Assembly (NCBI RefSeq): GCF_900221005.1 | Contig: NZ_OBQI01000001.1 | Location: forward strand, 1,071,255 to 1,135,254 | DNA: 64,000 nucleotides | Source: Blastococcus aggregatus | Lineage (GTDB): Bacteria; Actinomycetota; Actinomycetes; Mycobacteriales; Geodermatophilaceae | Reading direction: 5' to 3' | Shown: positions 17,712-27,600 of the stretch, piece after piece | How the letters are laid out: the number at the start of each line of letters is the position of its first letter | Numbering within the stretch: position 1 is the first letter of the stretch | Made by a program: the position numbers and the translations under genes | The notes under the pieces: model-generated | The model's input: only the letters and a program-made list of their open reading frames with translations | Databases searched by the model: none | What the model was told of the DNA's origin: nothing

Positions 17712-18812
17712 GTGCGGGTGGGTTGGGTGATGGCACGGCTTCAGCAGCCGTGGGTGCAGCGGATGATCCGGGCGGCGCTGGCGGCCGGGCTCGCCTGGCA
17801 GGTGGCGCTGCTCCTGCCGCCGATCCTGTCCGACTACGCCTACTACGCACCGCTCGGTGCGGTGATCGCGGTCAGCCCCACGATCGCCGACTCCGCCTCG
17901 GCCGCCTGGCGCAGCGTCGCGGCCATCCTCACCGGCTTCGGCCTGGCGGTCGGGCTCTACGAGCTCACCCACGCGGTGCCGAACGCGCTGACGGTCGCCG
18001 CGATCGTCGCGCTGGCGGTGCTGGTGGAGCAGCTGCGGCTGTGGCGGGAGCAGGCCAGCTGGGTCAGCTTCGCCGCCGTCCTCATGCTCACCGTCGGGCT
18101 GGACGACCCCGACACCTACGTGCTCCGCTACGCCGGCCTGACCCTGCTGGGTGCCGCCATCGGGGTGCTGGTCACCACCGTGCTCTTCCCGCCGCTGCAG
18201 CTGACCCACGCGGTCGAGCAGATCGCGCGGACCCGCGGCATCCTCGCGCAGCACCTCACCGACATCGCGGCCACGCTGCGCGACGGCCGGGTGCCCGACA
18301 CCTCCGAGTGGACCGACCGCAACCGCCGGCTGGACCGCGCGCTGGACCGGATGCGGTTCGCCGCGACCCGCGTCGAGCGCGCCCGCCGGGCCAACCCGCG
18401 GGCCCGGCGCTGGCAGGGCCGCGCCACGGAGATCCGCGAGGAGGCCCGCGCCGTGGACCGCGTCGCCGTCCTGGTCGACGACCTCACCTCGCTGGTCGTC
18501 GAGTTCCACCCGCACCGGCGCGGCATCGACCAGGTCGACGCCGGCACCGGCTGGGTGCTCGCCGACACCCTCGACAGCCTGGCCGGCGTCGTCTGCACGC
18601 CGTACCACACGACCGACGGGTCCACTCCGGACGAGCGCGACGAGCAGATCGCCCGTGCGGGCGTCGCGCTGCACCGGCTGGTCACCCTGCTGCGCGAGTC
18701 GACGGTGGACGACGACGAGGGCTTCTTCGCCCTCGGCGCGGTCGCCGTCGGTGTGCGGCGCAGCCTGGCCGCGCTGCACGCGGAGGAGCCCCGCCCGGTC
18801 GTCCCCGCCTGA
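17712..18812 (+). CDS. FUSC / aromatic-acid-exporter family membrane protein
   Basis: A 366-aa protein. About six hydrophobic helices fill residues 15-165 (VALLLPPILSDYAYYAPLGAVIAVSPTIADS is typical of the FUSC family), followed by a long soluble helical region rich in Arg and Glu. Relatives include aromatic carboxylate exporters and p-hydroxybenzoate efflux proteins; many actinobacterial members have no tested function. The start could be the GTG at 17712, the in-frame GTG at 17718 or the ATG at 17730 (MARLQQPW); no good ribosome binding site decides. Confidence 0.82.
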   Translation: MRVGWVMARLQQPWVQRMIRAALAAGLAWQVALLLPPILSDYAYYAPLGAVIAVSPTIADSASAAWRSVAAILTGFGLAVGLYELTHAVPNALTVAAIVALAVLVEQLRLWREQASWVSFAAVLMLTVGLDDPDTYVLRYAGLTLLGAAIGVLVTTVLFPPLQLTHAVEQIARTRGILAQHLTDIAATLRDGRVPDTSEWTDRNRRLDRALDRMRFAATRVERARRANPRARRWQGRATEIREEARAVDRVAVLVDDLTSLVVEFHPHRRGIDQVDAGTGWVLADTLDSLAGVVCTPYHTTDGSTPDERDEQIARAGVALHRLVTLLRESTVDDDEGFFALGAVAVGVRRSLAALHAEEPRPVVPA

Positions 18813-18815
18813 CGC

Positions 18816-19610
18816 TCAGACCCGGATGAGCAGCTCGCCGTGCATCATCCCGAGCCAGCCGTCGTCGGCGTCCCGCCACGCGCGCCAGGCGTCGGCCAGC
18901 GCATCGAGCTCCGCCGGTGCGGCCAGCCCGTAGGCCACCGCCTGCTCCGCGAAGGGCGACGCCGTCGCCCGCCCCGCCCACGAGTTCCCCCACCACGCGC
19001 GCTCGGCCGGCGAGGCGTAGCACCAGGAGGACGTCGTCGCGGTGACGTCGCGCAGCCCGGCGGCGCGCGCCCAGGCCAGCAGCCGGCGGCCGGCGTCGGG
19101 CTCGGCGCCGTTGGCCCGCGCCACCCCGTAGTAGACCTCCAGCCAGCGGTCCAGGCCGGGGTTCACGGGGAACCAGGTGAACGTCGCGTAGTCCACGTCG
19201 CGGACCGCGACCAGCCCGCCGGGCCGGCAGACCCGCGCCAGCTCGCGCAGCGCGGCGACCGGGTCGGTGAGGTGCTGGAGCACCTGGTGGGCGTGGACGA
19301 CGTCGAAGGACGCGTCGGGCAGGTCGAGGGCGTAGACGTCGCCGACCGCGAAGGTCACCGGGACGCCGACGCGCTCGGCCGCGGCACGCGCCTCGTCCAG
19401 CGGATCGGGCGAGAGGTCCAGCCCGAGCACCCGGCCGGGCGCCACCCGCGCGGCGAGGTCGACGGTGATCGTGCCCGGGCCGCAGCCGACGTCGAGCAGG
19501 TCGAGGCCCGGCCGCAGCGACGGGAGCAGGTGGGGTGCGGAGTTCTCGGCCGTGCGCCAGCGGTGCGACTGCAGAACGGGCTCGGCGTGCCCGTGCGTGT
19601 AGGTGTCCAC
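18816..19610 (-). CDS. SAM-dependent class I methyltransferase
   Basis: A 264-aa cytosolic methyltransferase. Motif I is LLDVGCGPGTIT; the acidic end of beta-2 is VLGLDLSP; the GDVYALDLPDASFDVVHAHQVLQHL segment covers motifs II-III. The C-terminal half after residue 140 (YATFTWFPVNPGL) looks like the UbiE/arsenite-methyltransferase-like small-molecule group. Substrate unknown. Start at the GTG at 19610 (VDTYTHGHAEPVL); the longer frame adds only Arg/Gly-rich sequence. It converges with the FUSC gene with 3 nt between stops. Confidence 0.87.
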   Translation of the reverse strand: MDTYTHGHAEPVLQSHRWRTAENSAPHLLPSLRPGLDLLDVGCGPGTITVDLAARVAPGRVLGLDLSPDPLDEARAAAERVGVPVTFAVGDVYALDLPDASFDVVHAHQVLQHLTDPVAALRELARVCRPGGLVAVRDVDYATFTWFPVNPGLDRWLEVYYGVARANGAEPDAGRRLLAWARAAGLRDVTATTSSWCYASPAERAWWGNSWAGRATASPFAEQAVAYGLAAPAELDALADAWRAWRDADDGWLGMMHGELLIRV

Positions 19611-19667
19611 GCCGCCAGTCCTACTCCGCCGTCCCATCCAGCGAAACAGACTTCTCGCAGAGTGGGA

Positions 19668-21194
19668 TCAGAGCTCCTCCGCCAGCACCTGCTCCGCGAC
19701 CGGCACCGCCCGCGCCCGGTCCTCCGGGACCAGCCCGAACCGGGTGCGGCGGTCCAGCAGGTCCGCCACCGTGCGCGCCCCCTCGGCGCGGACGGCGAAC
19801 CGCAGCTCCCCCACCGTCTCCGGGCGCCCGGCGACCACGACGTCCGGCCCGAGCTCCTCGACCAGGGGCGCGTCCGTGCCGTAGCGGGCGACCAGCCGCG
19901 CGGGGGCGGGAAGCGCGTCCAGCGCCGGCCGGGGCGCCGCGCCGATCAGCGGGAGCCGGGCCGTGGTCGAGCGGGCGGCGCCACCGAGCCGGGCGACGAC
20001 GGCGTCCACGGTCTCCTCGGCCATGGCCCGGTAGGTCGTCAGCTTGCCGCCGACGACGGTGAGGACCGGTCCGTCCCACGACAGCAGGTGCTTGCGGGAG
20101 AGGTCGGCGGTGGCGTCACCCGGGCCGGTGCCCGCCGACTCCGGCAGCACCAGCGGGCGGTAGCCGGCGTAGGCGCCCACCAGGTCCGCGCGGGTCAGCG
20201 GCTCGGCGAGCACCTGGTTGACCGTCTCCAGCAGCTGCTGCACCTCGGCGTCGGAGGGCTGCGCGTCGTCGTCGGGGACCGGCCCCTCGACGGGCTCGTC
20301 GGTGATCCCGAGGTAGACCAGCCCGTCGGCCTGCGGCAGCGCGAAGACGTACCGCGACCGCGATCCGGGCAGCGGCACGGTGAGCGCCGCCGACGGCGAG
20401 CCCAGCCGGTCGGCGCGCAGCACCAGGTGCGAGCCGCGCGAGGGCACCAGCCGGATGCCGGGCGCCAGCCGGGACGCCCACACGCCGGCGGCGTTCACCA
20501 CGGCCCGCGCCCGCAGGGTGAGCGCCTCGCCGTCGACGTCGGCGTGCACCTCGGCGGAGCCGAGCGCGGCCGTCGACGTGCGGTCGACGGCGGTCACCGT
20601 CGCCCCGGTCAGCACGCGGGCGCCCTGGGCGGCCGCGGTGCGGACCAGAGCCACGACCAGCCGGACGTCGTCGCTCAGCTGCCCGTCCCAGAAGACGACG
20701 CCCCCGCGCCCCGGCCGCACCGCCGGCACCAGGCGGCCGACCTCGTCGGCGTCCACCCGCCGGGTCGAGGGCAGCGAGCCGCGGCCACCCGCCACGGAGA
20801 GCCGGACCAGGTCGCCGAGCCGCCCCCCGACCGCACCGAGCGCGCTGACGTCCCGGCCCGCGGCATCGGGGATGAGGAAGGGCAGCCGGCGGACCAGGTG
20901 CGGCGCCGTCGTCCCCATGAGGACGGCGCGCTCCCGGGCGCTCTCCCGCGCCAGGCCGATCTCGCCGTGGGCCAGGTAGCGCAGCCCGCCGTGCACCAGC
21001 TTGGAGGACCAGCGGCTCGTGCCGGCGGCCAGGTCGGTGCGCTCGAGCAGCACCACCGACAGGCCGCGCGCCGCCGCATCCAGGGCCACGCCCGCGCCGG
21101 TCACCCCGCCGCCGACCACGACGACGTCGACCAGCGACCCGGCGACCTCCTCGAGGTCCCGCCGACGCCGCTCGGGCGACAGCGCGCCGGTCAC
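19668..21194 (-). CDS. glpD: FAD-dependent glycerol-3-phosphate dehydrogenase
   Basis: A 508-aa flavoprotein that oxidises sn-glycerol 3-phosphate to dihydroxyacetone phosphate, passing electrons to the membrane quinone pool. The FAD-binding Rossmann motif is VVVVGGGVTGAGVALDAAARG; GTSRWSSKLVHGGLRYLAHGE is the family signature; VVGGKLTTYRAMAEE near residue 385 is the second FAD site. The C-terminal DAO_C domain ends with TRFGLVPEDRAR. GTG start. It is divergent, with only 38 bp between, from an alkyl-DHAP synthase-like gene, so the two may share control over the DHAP/ether-lipid node. Confidence 0.93.
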   Translation of the reverse strand: MTGALSPERRRRDLEEVAGSLVDVVVVGGGVTGAGVALDAAARGLSVVLLERTDLAAGTSRWSSKLVHGGLRYLAHGEIGLARESARERAVLMGTTAPHLVRRLPFLIPDAAGRDVSALGAVGGRLGDLVRLSVAGGRGSLPSTRRVDADEVGRLVPAVRPGRGGVVFWDGQLSDDVRLVVALVRTAAAQGARVLTGATVTAVDRTSTAALGSAEVHADVDGEALTLRARAVVNAAGVWASRLAPGIRLVPSRGSHLVLRADRLGSPSAALTVPLPGSRSRYVFALPQADGLVYLGITDEPVEGPVPDDDAQPSDAEVQQLLETVNQVLAEPLTRADLVGAYAGYRPLVLPESAGTGPGDATADLSRKHLLSWDGPVLTVVGGKLTTYRAMAEETVDAVVARLGGAARSTTARLPLIGAAPRPALDALPAPARLVARYGTDAPLVEELGPDVVVAGRPETVGELRFAVRAEGARTVADLLDRRTRFGLVPEDRARAVPVAEQVLAEEL

Positions 21195-21232
21195 TGTGAT
21201 CTCCCACGCACGGGCACCGGCAGACTGTAGCC

Positions 21233-22906
21233 GTGGCCGAACAGCCGGAACTGACGATCCAGGGCTGGGGTCCGTCCCCAGCCGGACATCCCGCCGACGC
21301 CGCGGGCGACCGCGCAGCCGGGCTGGAGGAGGCGCTGCCCAAGGCGGCCCGCCGGCACCTGGCCAGGGAACTGGGCTGGACGCCCCGGCGCACGCCGCCG
21401 GTGCCGGTGCCCGAGATCCGGCTGACGCCGACCCGCCTCCCCGAGCCCACCCTCGCGGCCCTCACCGCGCTGCTGGGCGAGGAGAACGTGCGCACCGACC
21501 GGGAGTCACGGCTGCTGCGTGCCGGCGGCAAGAGCTACCTGGACCTCCTGCGCCGGCGCGCGGGGGACGCCACCGACGCCCCGGACGCCGTCGTCCTGCC
21601 CGGCACGACCGAGGAGACCGCGGCGCTGCTGGCGCTGTGCAGCGTGCACGACGTCGTCGTCGTCCCGTTCGGGGGCGGCACGAGCGTCGTCGGGGGGCTG
21701 GCCGGCGTGGACCCCGACGACCGGCCGGCGGTCGCGCTGGACCTGCGGCGGATGGCCTCGGTGCAGGAGCTGGACGTGCCCTCGTCGATGGTGACCGTCG
21801 GGCCGGGCATGCGCGGGCCGCAGCTCGAGGAGGCGCTCGGCAAGGAGGGCCTCACCTTCGGCCACCTGCCGCAGAGCTGGGAGTTCGCCACCCTCGGGGG
21901 CTACGCGGCCACCCGCAGCTCGGGGCAGGCCTCCACCGGCGTCGGGCGGTTCGACGACCTGGTCGCCGGGCTCACGCTGGCCACGCCGTCCGGCGTCCTG
22001 GAGGTGGGTCATCCGCCGGCCTCGGCGGCCGGGCCCGACCTGCTCGGGCTCGCGCTGGGCTCGGAGGGGACGCTCGGCGTGATCACCGAGCTGCGGCTGC
22101 GCGTGCGCCCGAAGCCGGCGACGACGTCCTACGAGGGCTGGTCGTTCCGCACCTGGGCCGCGGGGCTCGCCGCGCTGCAGCGGCTGGCGCGGCACGACCT
22201 CCTGCCCGACGTGGTGCGCCTCTCCGACGTCGACGAGACCCGGGCCAACCTGCTCATGTCCGGCGGCACCGGCGCCCGGGTGCTGCGCGGGATGCTGCGC
22301 GCCCGCAGGCACGGCGAGGGCTGCCTGCTCGTGGTCGGCTGGGAGGGGCTGCCGGACATCGTGCGGGCGCGCACGCGGGCGGCGTCGGCGCTGCTCCGGT
22401 CGCGCGGCGGCATCCGGCTCGGGCACTCGGTCGGCGAGTCGTGGCGCAAGCACCGGTTCGGGGCGCCCTACACGCGGGACACGCTCCTGGACGCCGGGCT
22501 GATGGTGGAGACGCTGGAGACCGCGGCCACCTGGGCGGCGCTGCCCACCGTGTACGACGCCGTCCGCCGGGCGCTGCGCGAGTCGCTCACCGCCGGCGGG
22601 CGTCGTCCCCTGGTGATGACGCACCTCTCGCACGGCTACCCGACCGGCGCCTCGCTGTACTTCACGGTGCTCGCCGACCGCGACGAGGAGCTGCCGATCC
22701 AGCAGTGGCTCAACGCCAAGCGGGCCGCGACCGACGCGCTGCTCGCCGCCGGCGGGACGCTCACCCACCACCACGCCGTCGGCGCCGACCACCGCCCCTG
22801 GCTGGAGCGGGAGATCGGGCCGCTGGGCGTCGAGGTGCTGCGGGCGGTCAAGTCGCGGCTGGACCCGAAGGGCATCTGCAACCCCGGCGTCCTGCTCCCC
22901 GACTGA
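21233..22906 (+). CDS. Alkyldihydroxyacetonephosphate synthase-like FAD-binding oxidase
   Basis: A 557-aa protein of the VAO/PCMH flavin family. The FAD-binding core is at about residues 110-290 (VVVPFGGGTSVVGGL, and the GYAATRSSGQASTGVGRFDDL loop); the C-terminal FAD-oxidase cap has SVGESWRKHRFGAPYTRDTLLDAG, characteristic of the alkyl-DHAP synthase group, and ends LDPKGICNPG. True AGPS exchanges the acyl chain of acyl-DHAP for a fatty alcohol to make ether lipids; the actinobacterial homologues are mostly untested. The GTG at 21233 is 6 nt after CAGACT, probably leaderless. Divergent from glpD, which makes DHAP. Confidence 0.85.
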   Translation: MAEQPELTIQGWGPSPAGHPADAAGDRAAGLEEALPKAARRHLARELGWTPRRTPPVPVPEIRLTPTRLPEPTLAALTALLGEENVRTDRESRLLRAGGKSYLDLLRRRAGDATDAPDAVVLPGTTEETAALLALCSVHDVVVVPFGGGTSVVGGLAGVDPDDRPAVALDLRRMASVQELDVPSSMVTVGPGMRGPQLEEALGKEGLTFGHLPQSWEFATLGGYAATRSSGQASTGVGRFDDLVAGLTLATPSGVLEVGHPPASAAGPDLLGLALGSEGTLGVITELRLRVRPKPATTSYEGWSFRTWAAGLAALQRLARHDLLPDVVRLSDVDETRANLLMSGGTGARVLRGMLRARRHGEGCLLVVGWEGLPDIVRARTRAASALLRSRGGIRLGHSVGESWRKHRFGAPYTRDTLLDAGLMVETLETAATWAALPTVYDAVRRALRESLTAGGRRPLVMTHLSHGYPTGASLYFTVLADRDEELPIQQWLNAKRAATDALLAAGGTLTHHHAVGADHRPWLEREIGPLGVEVLRAVKSRLDPKGICNPGVLLPD

Positions 22907-22912
22907 TCAACG

Positions 22913-22971
22913 GGCATGGGAAGCGATGCACCCGTCCTGGCGCCCAGAACAGGTGTATCGCTTCCCATGCC
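22913..22971. repeat. Type-B 59-bp palindrome (copy 2), bidirectional terminator candidate
   Basis: Same 59-bp length and outer arms (GGCATGGGAAGC / GCTTCCCATGCC) as the copy at 5453-5511. Starts 6 nt after the AGPS-like stop codon and lies between convergent genes. Differences between copies are mostly in the inner arm and loop. Confidence 0.8.
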
Positions 22972-22987
22972 GGGGTGACGGCGGGCC

Positions 22988-24433
22988 CTAGAACGCGTGG
23001 CCGAACGAGAAGACGCGGCCCGGGTCGACGGCCGCCTTCACCTGGGCCAGCCGCTCGTAGACACCGGGCGGGTAGGCCGCGGCCACCTCCTCGGGTCCGG
23101 AGACGTCACCGAGGAAGTTGACCGGCGTCCCGGCGGCCTTCCACGGCGCGAGGGCACCGAGCACCGCGCGGCCCACGGCCGGCACGACCTCGGCCAGCTC
23201 CGGCACGAACGGCCCCAGGGCCATCAGCGTGAAGGCGCCGTCCCGGCCGGCGACCGCGTTGGGCACCTTCGCCGGGCGGCCCAGCGCGCCGCCCATCAGC
23301 CGGATCTCGACCATGGCCAGCGGGATCTGCGCCTGCGGGCCGGCGACGGCCAGCAGCGCCTCGACCCCCTCCTCGGTGAGCTCGGTGAGCCCCTGACCCT
23401 TCTCCCACGCGGGCATCGGGTCGGTCGGGTCCATGTGGATGGAGTCCATCTCGTCGGTCCGGATCGGCCCGACGAAGCCCAGCAGCACCCGGCCGGCGTC
23501 GCGCATGGGCGCGAGCAGCCGCTCGCCGTCCCCGACGTAGGTCCCGGAGTAGGCGTACCGCAGGTGGACGGCGGTCTGCCCGCGCAGCGGCGGCGGCACG
23601 AACTCCTCCTCGGGCAGCCGCAGGATGGCGATCGAGGTGCCGACCTCCTCCGGCAGCGTCGGCGCCCACCGGCGGAAGGCGTGCAGGACGGCGGCCATGT
23701 CCTCGCCGGCGAAGAAGATGCCGCCGGCGTACAGCCCGCCGACCGGCACCAGCTCGATCTCGAGCGCGGTCACGATGCCGAAGTTGCCCTTGCCGCCGCG
23801 CACCGCCCAGAAGAGCTCGGGCTCGGAGTCGGCGGACAGGGTGCGCTGCCGGCCGTCGGCGGTGACGATCTCGACCGCGCGGACGGCGTCGGCAGCGAAG
23901 CCGTGCTTCCGGCCGAGCGAGCCGACCCCGCCGCCGAGGCTGTAGCCGACGACGCCGACGTCGGAGGACGAGCCGCACAGGCCGGCGAGCCCGAACTCGG
24001 CGGCGGCCTCCATGACCCGCTTCCACTTCACGCCGGCCTCGACGCGGGCCACACGCCGCCGGGGGTCGATGGAGACGCCCTGCATCCGGCGGGTGGTGAT
24101 CATCAGGGCGCCGGCAGCGTTGCGGACCGGCCCGTGGCCGGTGGCCTGGACGGCGACGCCGAGCCCGTGCGCCACGGCCCAGGAGACGGCGGCGGCGACG
24201 TCGGCGGCGCACGTGGCGCCGACCGCGACCGCCGGGGTGTGCTGCACCGCGACGTTCCAGGTGGCGACCTCGGCGGCGAGCCCGTCGTCGCCGGCGGCGT
24301 AGACCGGGCCGTGCACCCGGCCGCGCAACCCCTCGACGTCGACGGAGGGGACGGGGGGCGCCAGGGTGGCGACGGCCGCCGCGTCCAGCAGGACGACGGG
24401 CTGCTCGGGCTCGCGGGGCGTGGGGAGAGACAT
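22988..24433 (-). CDS. BBE-type FAD-linked oxidoreductase
   Basis: A 481-aa flavoprotein of the berberine-bridge-enzyme family. N-terminal FAD-binding PCMH domain: ATGHGP (the histidine expected to bind FAD covalently), CGSSSDVGVVGYSLGGGVG and GGKGNFGIVTALEIEL; the C-terminal BBE motif region ends VKAAVDPGRVFSFGHAF. Family members oxidise sugars, alkaloids or polyketides with oxygen as acceptor; the substrate here is unknown. No Tat or Sec signal is visible. ATG at 24433 with AAGGA upstream. It is divergent from a large SARP-type activator and may be its target. Confidence 0.9.
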   Translation of the reverse strand: MSLPTPREPEQPVVLLDAAAVATLAPPVPSVDVEGLRGRVHGPVYAAGDDGLAAEVATWNVAVQHTPAVAVGATCAADVAAAVSWAVAHGLGVAVQATGHGPVRNAAGALMITTRRMQGVSIDPRRRVARVEAGVKWKRVMEAAAEFGLAGLCGSSSDVGVVGYSLGGGVGSLGRKHGFAADAVRAVEIVTADGRQRTLSADSEPELFWAVRGGKGNFGIVTALEIELVPVGGLYAGGIFFAGEDMAAVLHAFRRWAPTLPEEVGTSIAILRLPEEEFVPPPLRGQTAVHLRYAYSGTYVGDGERLLAPMRDAGRVLLGFVGPIRTDEMDSIHMDPTDPMPAWEKGQGLTELTEEGVEALLAVAGPQAQIPLAMVEIRLMGGALGRPAKVPNAVAGRDGAFTLMALGPFVPELAEVVPAVGRAVLGALAPWKAAGTPVNFLGDVSGPEEVAAAYPPGVYERLAQVKAAVDPGRVFSFGHAF

Positions 24434-24525
24434 GCGGGTTCCTTCTCGAGGCCGCGGTCCGAGCCGCGGATCGGGGGCGCCGCGTCGGCCGCGGCTGGAG
24501 GGACGGACGAAGGGTGGGACGCTCC

Positions 24526-24569
24526 GCTTGACCGCCGCTTGCAGCCGACTAGGACGCCGGCTTGCAGCC
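24526..24569 (+). promoter_or_regulatory. Candidate SARP/BTAD-type direct repeats
   Basis: CTTGCAGCC occurs at 24538 and 24561, and CTTGACC at 24526: starts are 12 and 23 nt apart, close to one and two helical turns. SARP-type activators bind such direct repeats. The block lies between the divergent flavin oxidoreductase and BTAD regulator genes. Confidence 0.4.
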
Positions 24570-24622
24570 CGCACGCGCGCAGGGGTACCCCCGCCGTCGC
24601 GAGGCGAGGAACATCGCCGGAC

Positions 24623-27600
24623 GTGCGTTTCCGAGTCCTCGGTCCCCTCGAGGTCGCCGGTCCCGACGGCGAGCTCCTCGACGTGGGCGGGGCCAAGCCC
24701 CGGGCCCTGCTGACCCTGCTCCTGGCCGACGCCGGCCGCGTCGTCGGGATCGACCGGATCGTGAGCACGCTGTGGGGCGAGCACCCGCCGCCGACGGTCA
24801 CCGGCACCCTGCAGGCCTACGTCTCGCACCTGCGCCGCGTCCTGGAACCCGACCGGGGGCCGCGCGAGGCGCCGACGGTGCTGGTCACGCGGTCGCCGGG
24901 CTACCTGCTCATCGCCGAGGCCGCCGACCTGGACCTGCTGCGCTTCGCCGAGCTGGTCGAGGCCGGGGACCGCGCGGTGACCGACGGCGCCCCCGAGCGC
25001 GGCGTGGCCCTGCTGGACGAGGCGCTGGGGCTGTGGCGCGGCGAGCCGCTCGCCGAGCTGGGCGACCTCCCCGCCGCGGCGAGCGACCGGCTGCGGCTCA
25101 CCGAGCTCCAGGTGCGTGCCCGCGAGCGGCGCTGCGACGCGCTGCTGGCGCTCGGCCGGCCCGAGGCCGCCGTCCCCGATCTGCAGCACCTGGTCGCCGA
25201 GCACCCGCTGCGCGAGCGGCTCTGGGCGCGGCTGGTCACCGCGCTGTACGCCGCCGACCGGCAGGCCGACGCCCTGGACGCCTGCCGCCGGTGCGCCGAG
25301 CTGCTGCGCGACGAGCTCGGCATCGACCCCGGGCCCGAGCTGCGCGACCTGGAGCAGGCCGTGCTGCGCCAGGACCCACGGCTGCTGGAACGGCTCCCCC
25401 GCCCGGTCTTGCCGTCCGCACCCGCGCCGGCGCCGAGCACATCGGTCGACGCCCTGGTGGGCCGCCGCGCGGAGCTCGACCAGGTGCGCGCCGTCGCCGA
25501 GCAGGTCACCGGCGGCCGCGCGGCGGTCGTGGTCGTCGAGGGCGAGGCGGGCATCGGCAAGACCCGGCTGGCGGAGGCGGTCGCCGACGGCGCCCGGCTG
25601 CTGGGCTGGTCGGTCGCGTGGAGCCGGTGCGCCGACGACGCGGGCGCCCCGGCGCTGTGGCCGTGGACCCAGGTGCTCGAGCAGCTGGCGCAGCCGGAGC
25701 TCGACCCCGCCGGCGCCACCGCGGGCGACGACGCCGACGCCGCCCGGTTCCGGCTGTTCCAGGACCTGCGCACCCGGCTCACCGCGGCGGCGACCCGCCC
25801 GGTGCTCGTCGTCCTCGACGACCTGCAGGGCGCCGACACGACGTCGGTGGCGCTGCTCGGCCTGCTCGCCCGGCACCTCCCCCGCGCGCCGGTGCTGCTG
25901 ATCGTCACCGCGCGCACCGTCGGCGAGCAGCTGCCCGAGGCCGTGGCCGAGTGCCTCGGCCGGCTGGCCCGCGAGCCGACCGCCACCTGCCTGCGGCTGC
26001 GCGGACTGGAGGCCGAGGACGTCGGCGCGCTGCTGGCCGCGCAGCTGGGCTCCCCCGGCGACCGGGCGCTGGCCACCGCGGTGCACGACCGCACCGGCGG
26101 CAATCCGTTCTTCGTCGTCGAGCTGTCCCGCTGGATGATCGGCGCGCACGACCGGCACCTGGACGACGTCCCGGTGCCGCCGTCGGTCGGGGAGGTGCTG
26201 CGCACCCGGCTCGCCCGGCTCCCCGAGTGCACCCGCGCGGTGCTGGAGCTGGCCGCCGTCGCGGGGCGCGAGGTCTCCCTGGACCTGCTCGAGGCGGCGG
26301 GCACCCCGGCCGAGGAGGCGCTGACCGCGATGGACTCCGCGGTCGCCGTGGGGCTGGTGGCCGCGGGCGCGCGGCCGTGGAGGTGGCGGTTCACGCACGC
26401 GCTCGTGCAGGAGGTGCTCGCCGGCGACCTGCCCGCGCTGCGGCGGGCGCGGCTGCACGCCCGCATCGGCGAGGCGCTGGAGCGGCGGATCGCCGGCTCC
26501 ACCGACGACGGCCTGGTGGAGCGGCTCACCCACCACTTCGTCGGGGCGCTTCCGGTGGTCGGCCCCGGCCCCGCGCTGCTGTACCTGGCCGCGGCGGCCC
26601 GCGCGGCACGGGCCCGCCTGGCGCACGGCGAGGCCGCGGCGCACGGGCGGCAGGCGCTGGCGCTGCTCGACCCGCTGGCCCCCGACGCCGCCCGCACCCG
26701 GCACGACCTGCTCACCGCCCTGGGCAACGACCTGCTGCGCAGCGGGCAGCTGACCGAGGCGCGCGGCGTGGTGGCCGAGGCGATCGGGCTGGCCCGCCAG
26801 CTCGAGGACCGGGAGTGCCTGGCCGAGTCCGCGGCGGTCTGGGGCAGCGTGACGCTGTGGAACTGGCGGCCGCACGGGGTGGTCGACGCCGACATGGTGG
26901 GCGTCCTGGAGGACCTGCTCGCCACCCGTGGGGACGACGACGACCCGACGACGGCGCGGCTGCTGGGCACCCTGGGCGTCGAGCTCGCCTTCGGCCCCGA
27001 CGACCGCGGCGTGCAGGCCGCGCAGCGGGCGGTCGAGATGGCGCGGCGGATCGGTGACCCCGAGCTGCTGGGCCGCACGCTCAACAACTTCTGCCTCGCG
27101 GTGTGGGGGCGCCCGGGTGCGGCGGAGCGGCGGCTGGCGGGCTTCGAGGAGGACCACGACGCGGCCCGGCGCATGGCGGTGTCGCTGAGCGGGCCGGAGG
27201 TGCGCCCGCACGTCCTCTGGCAGGCCGGCGGGCTGGCCTGGCTGCGCGGGAACGCGGCCCGCGCCGAGGAGCTGACCACCGAGGCCTACGAGCTGTTCCG
27301 GCGGGTGACGCCGCACGCGCGGCACGCCTACGCCGCCCACCAGTTCACCCTGCGGCGAGCCGACCACCGGGAGGCCGCCGCGCTGCCGCTGCTCGTCGAG
27401 ACCGGCGACGAGGGCAACCCCCTGCTCCAGGAGATGGCGGTGCTGGCCGCCGCCGAGTCCGGCGACGTCGCCGAGGCCCGCCGGCTGCGGGCCCGCTGGG
27501 GGCGCACCCTGGTGCGCGACTGGGCCAGCGACGTCGCCGTCTACCTGCAGGCGGAGAGCTCGCTGTGGCTGGGCGACGAGCCGGACTGGGCGGCGGCGGC

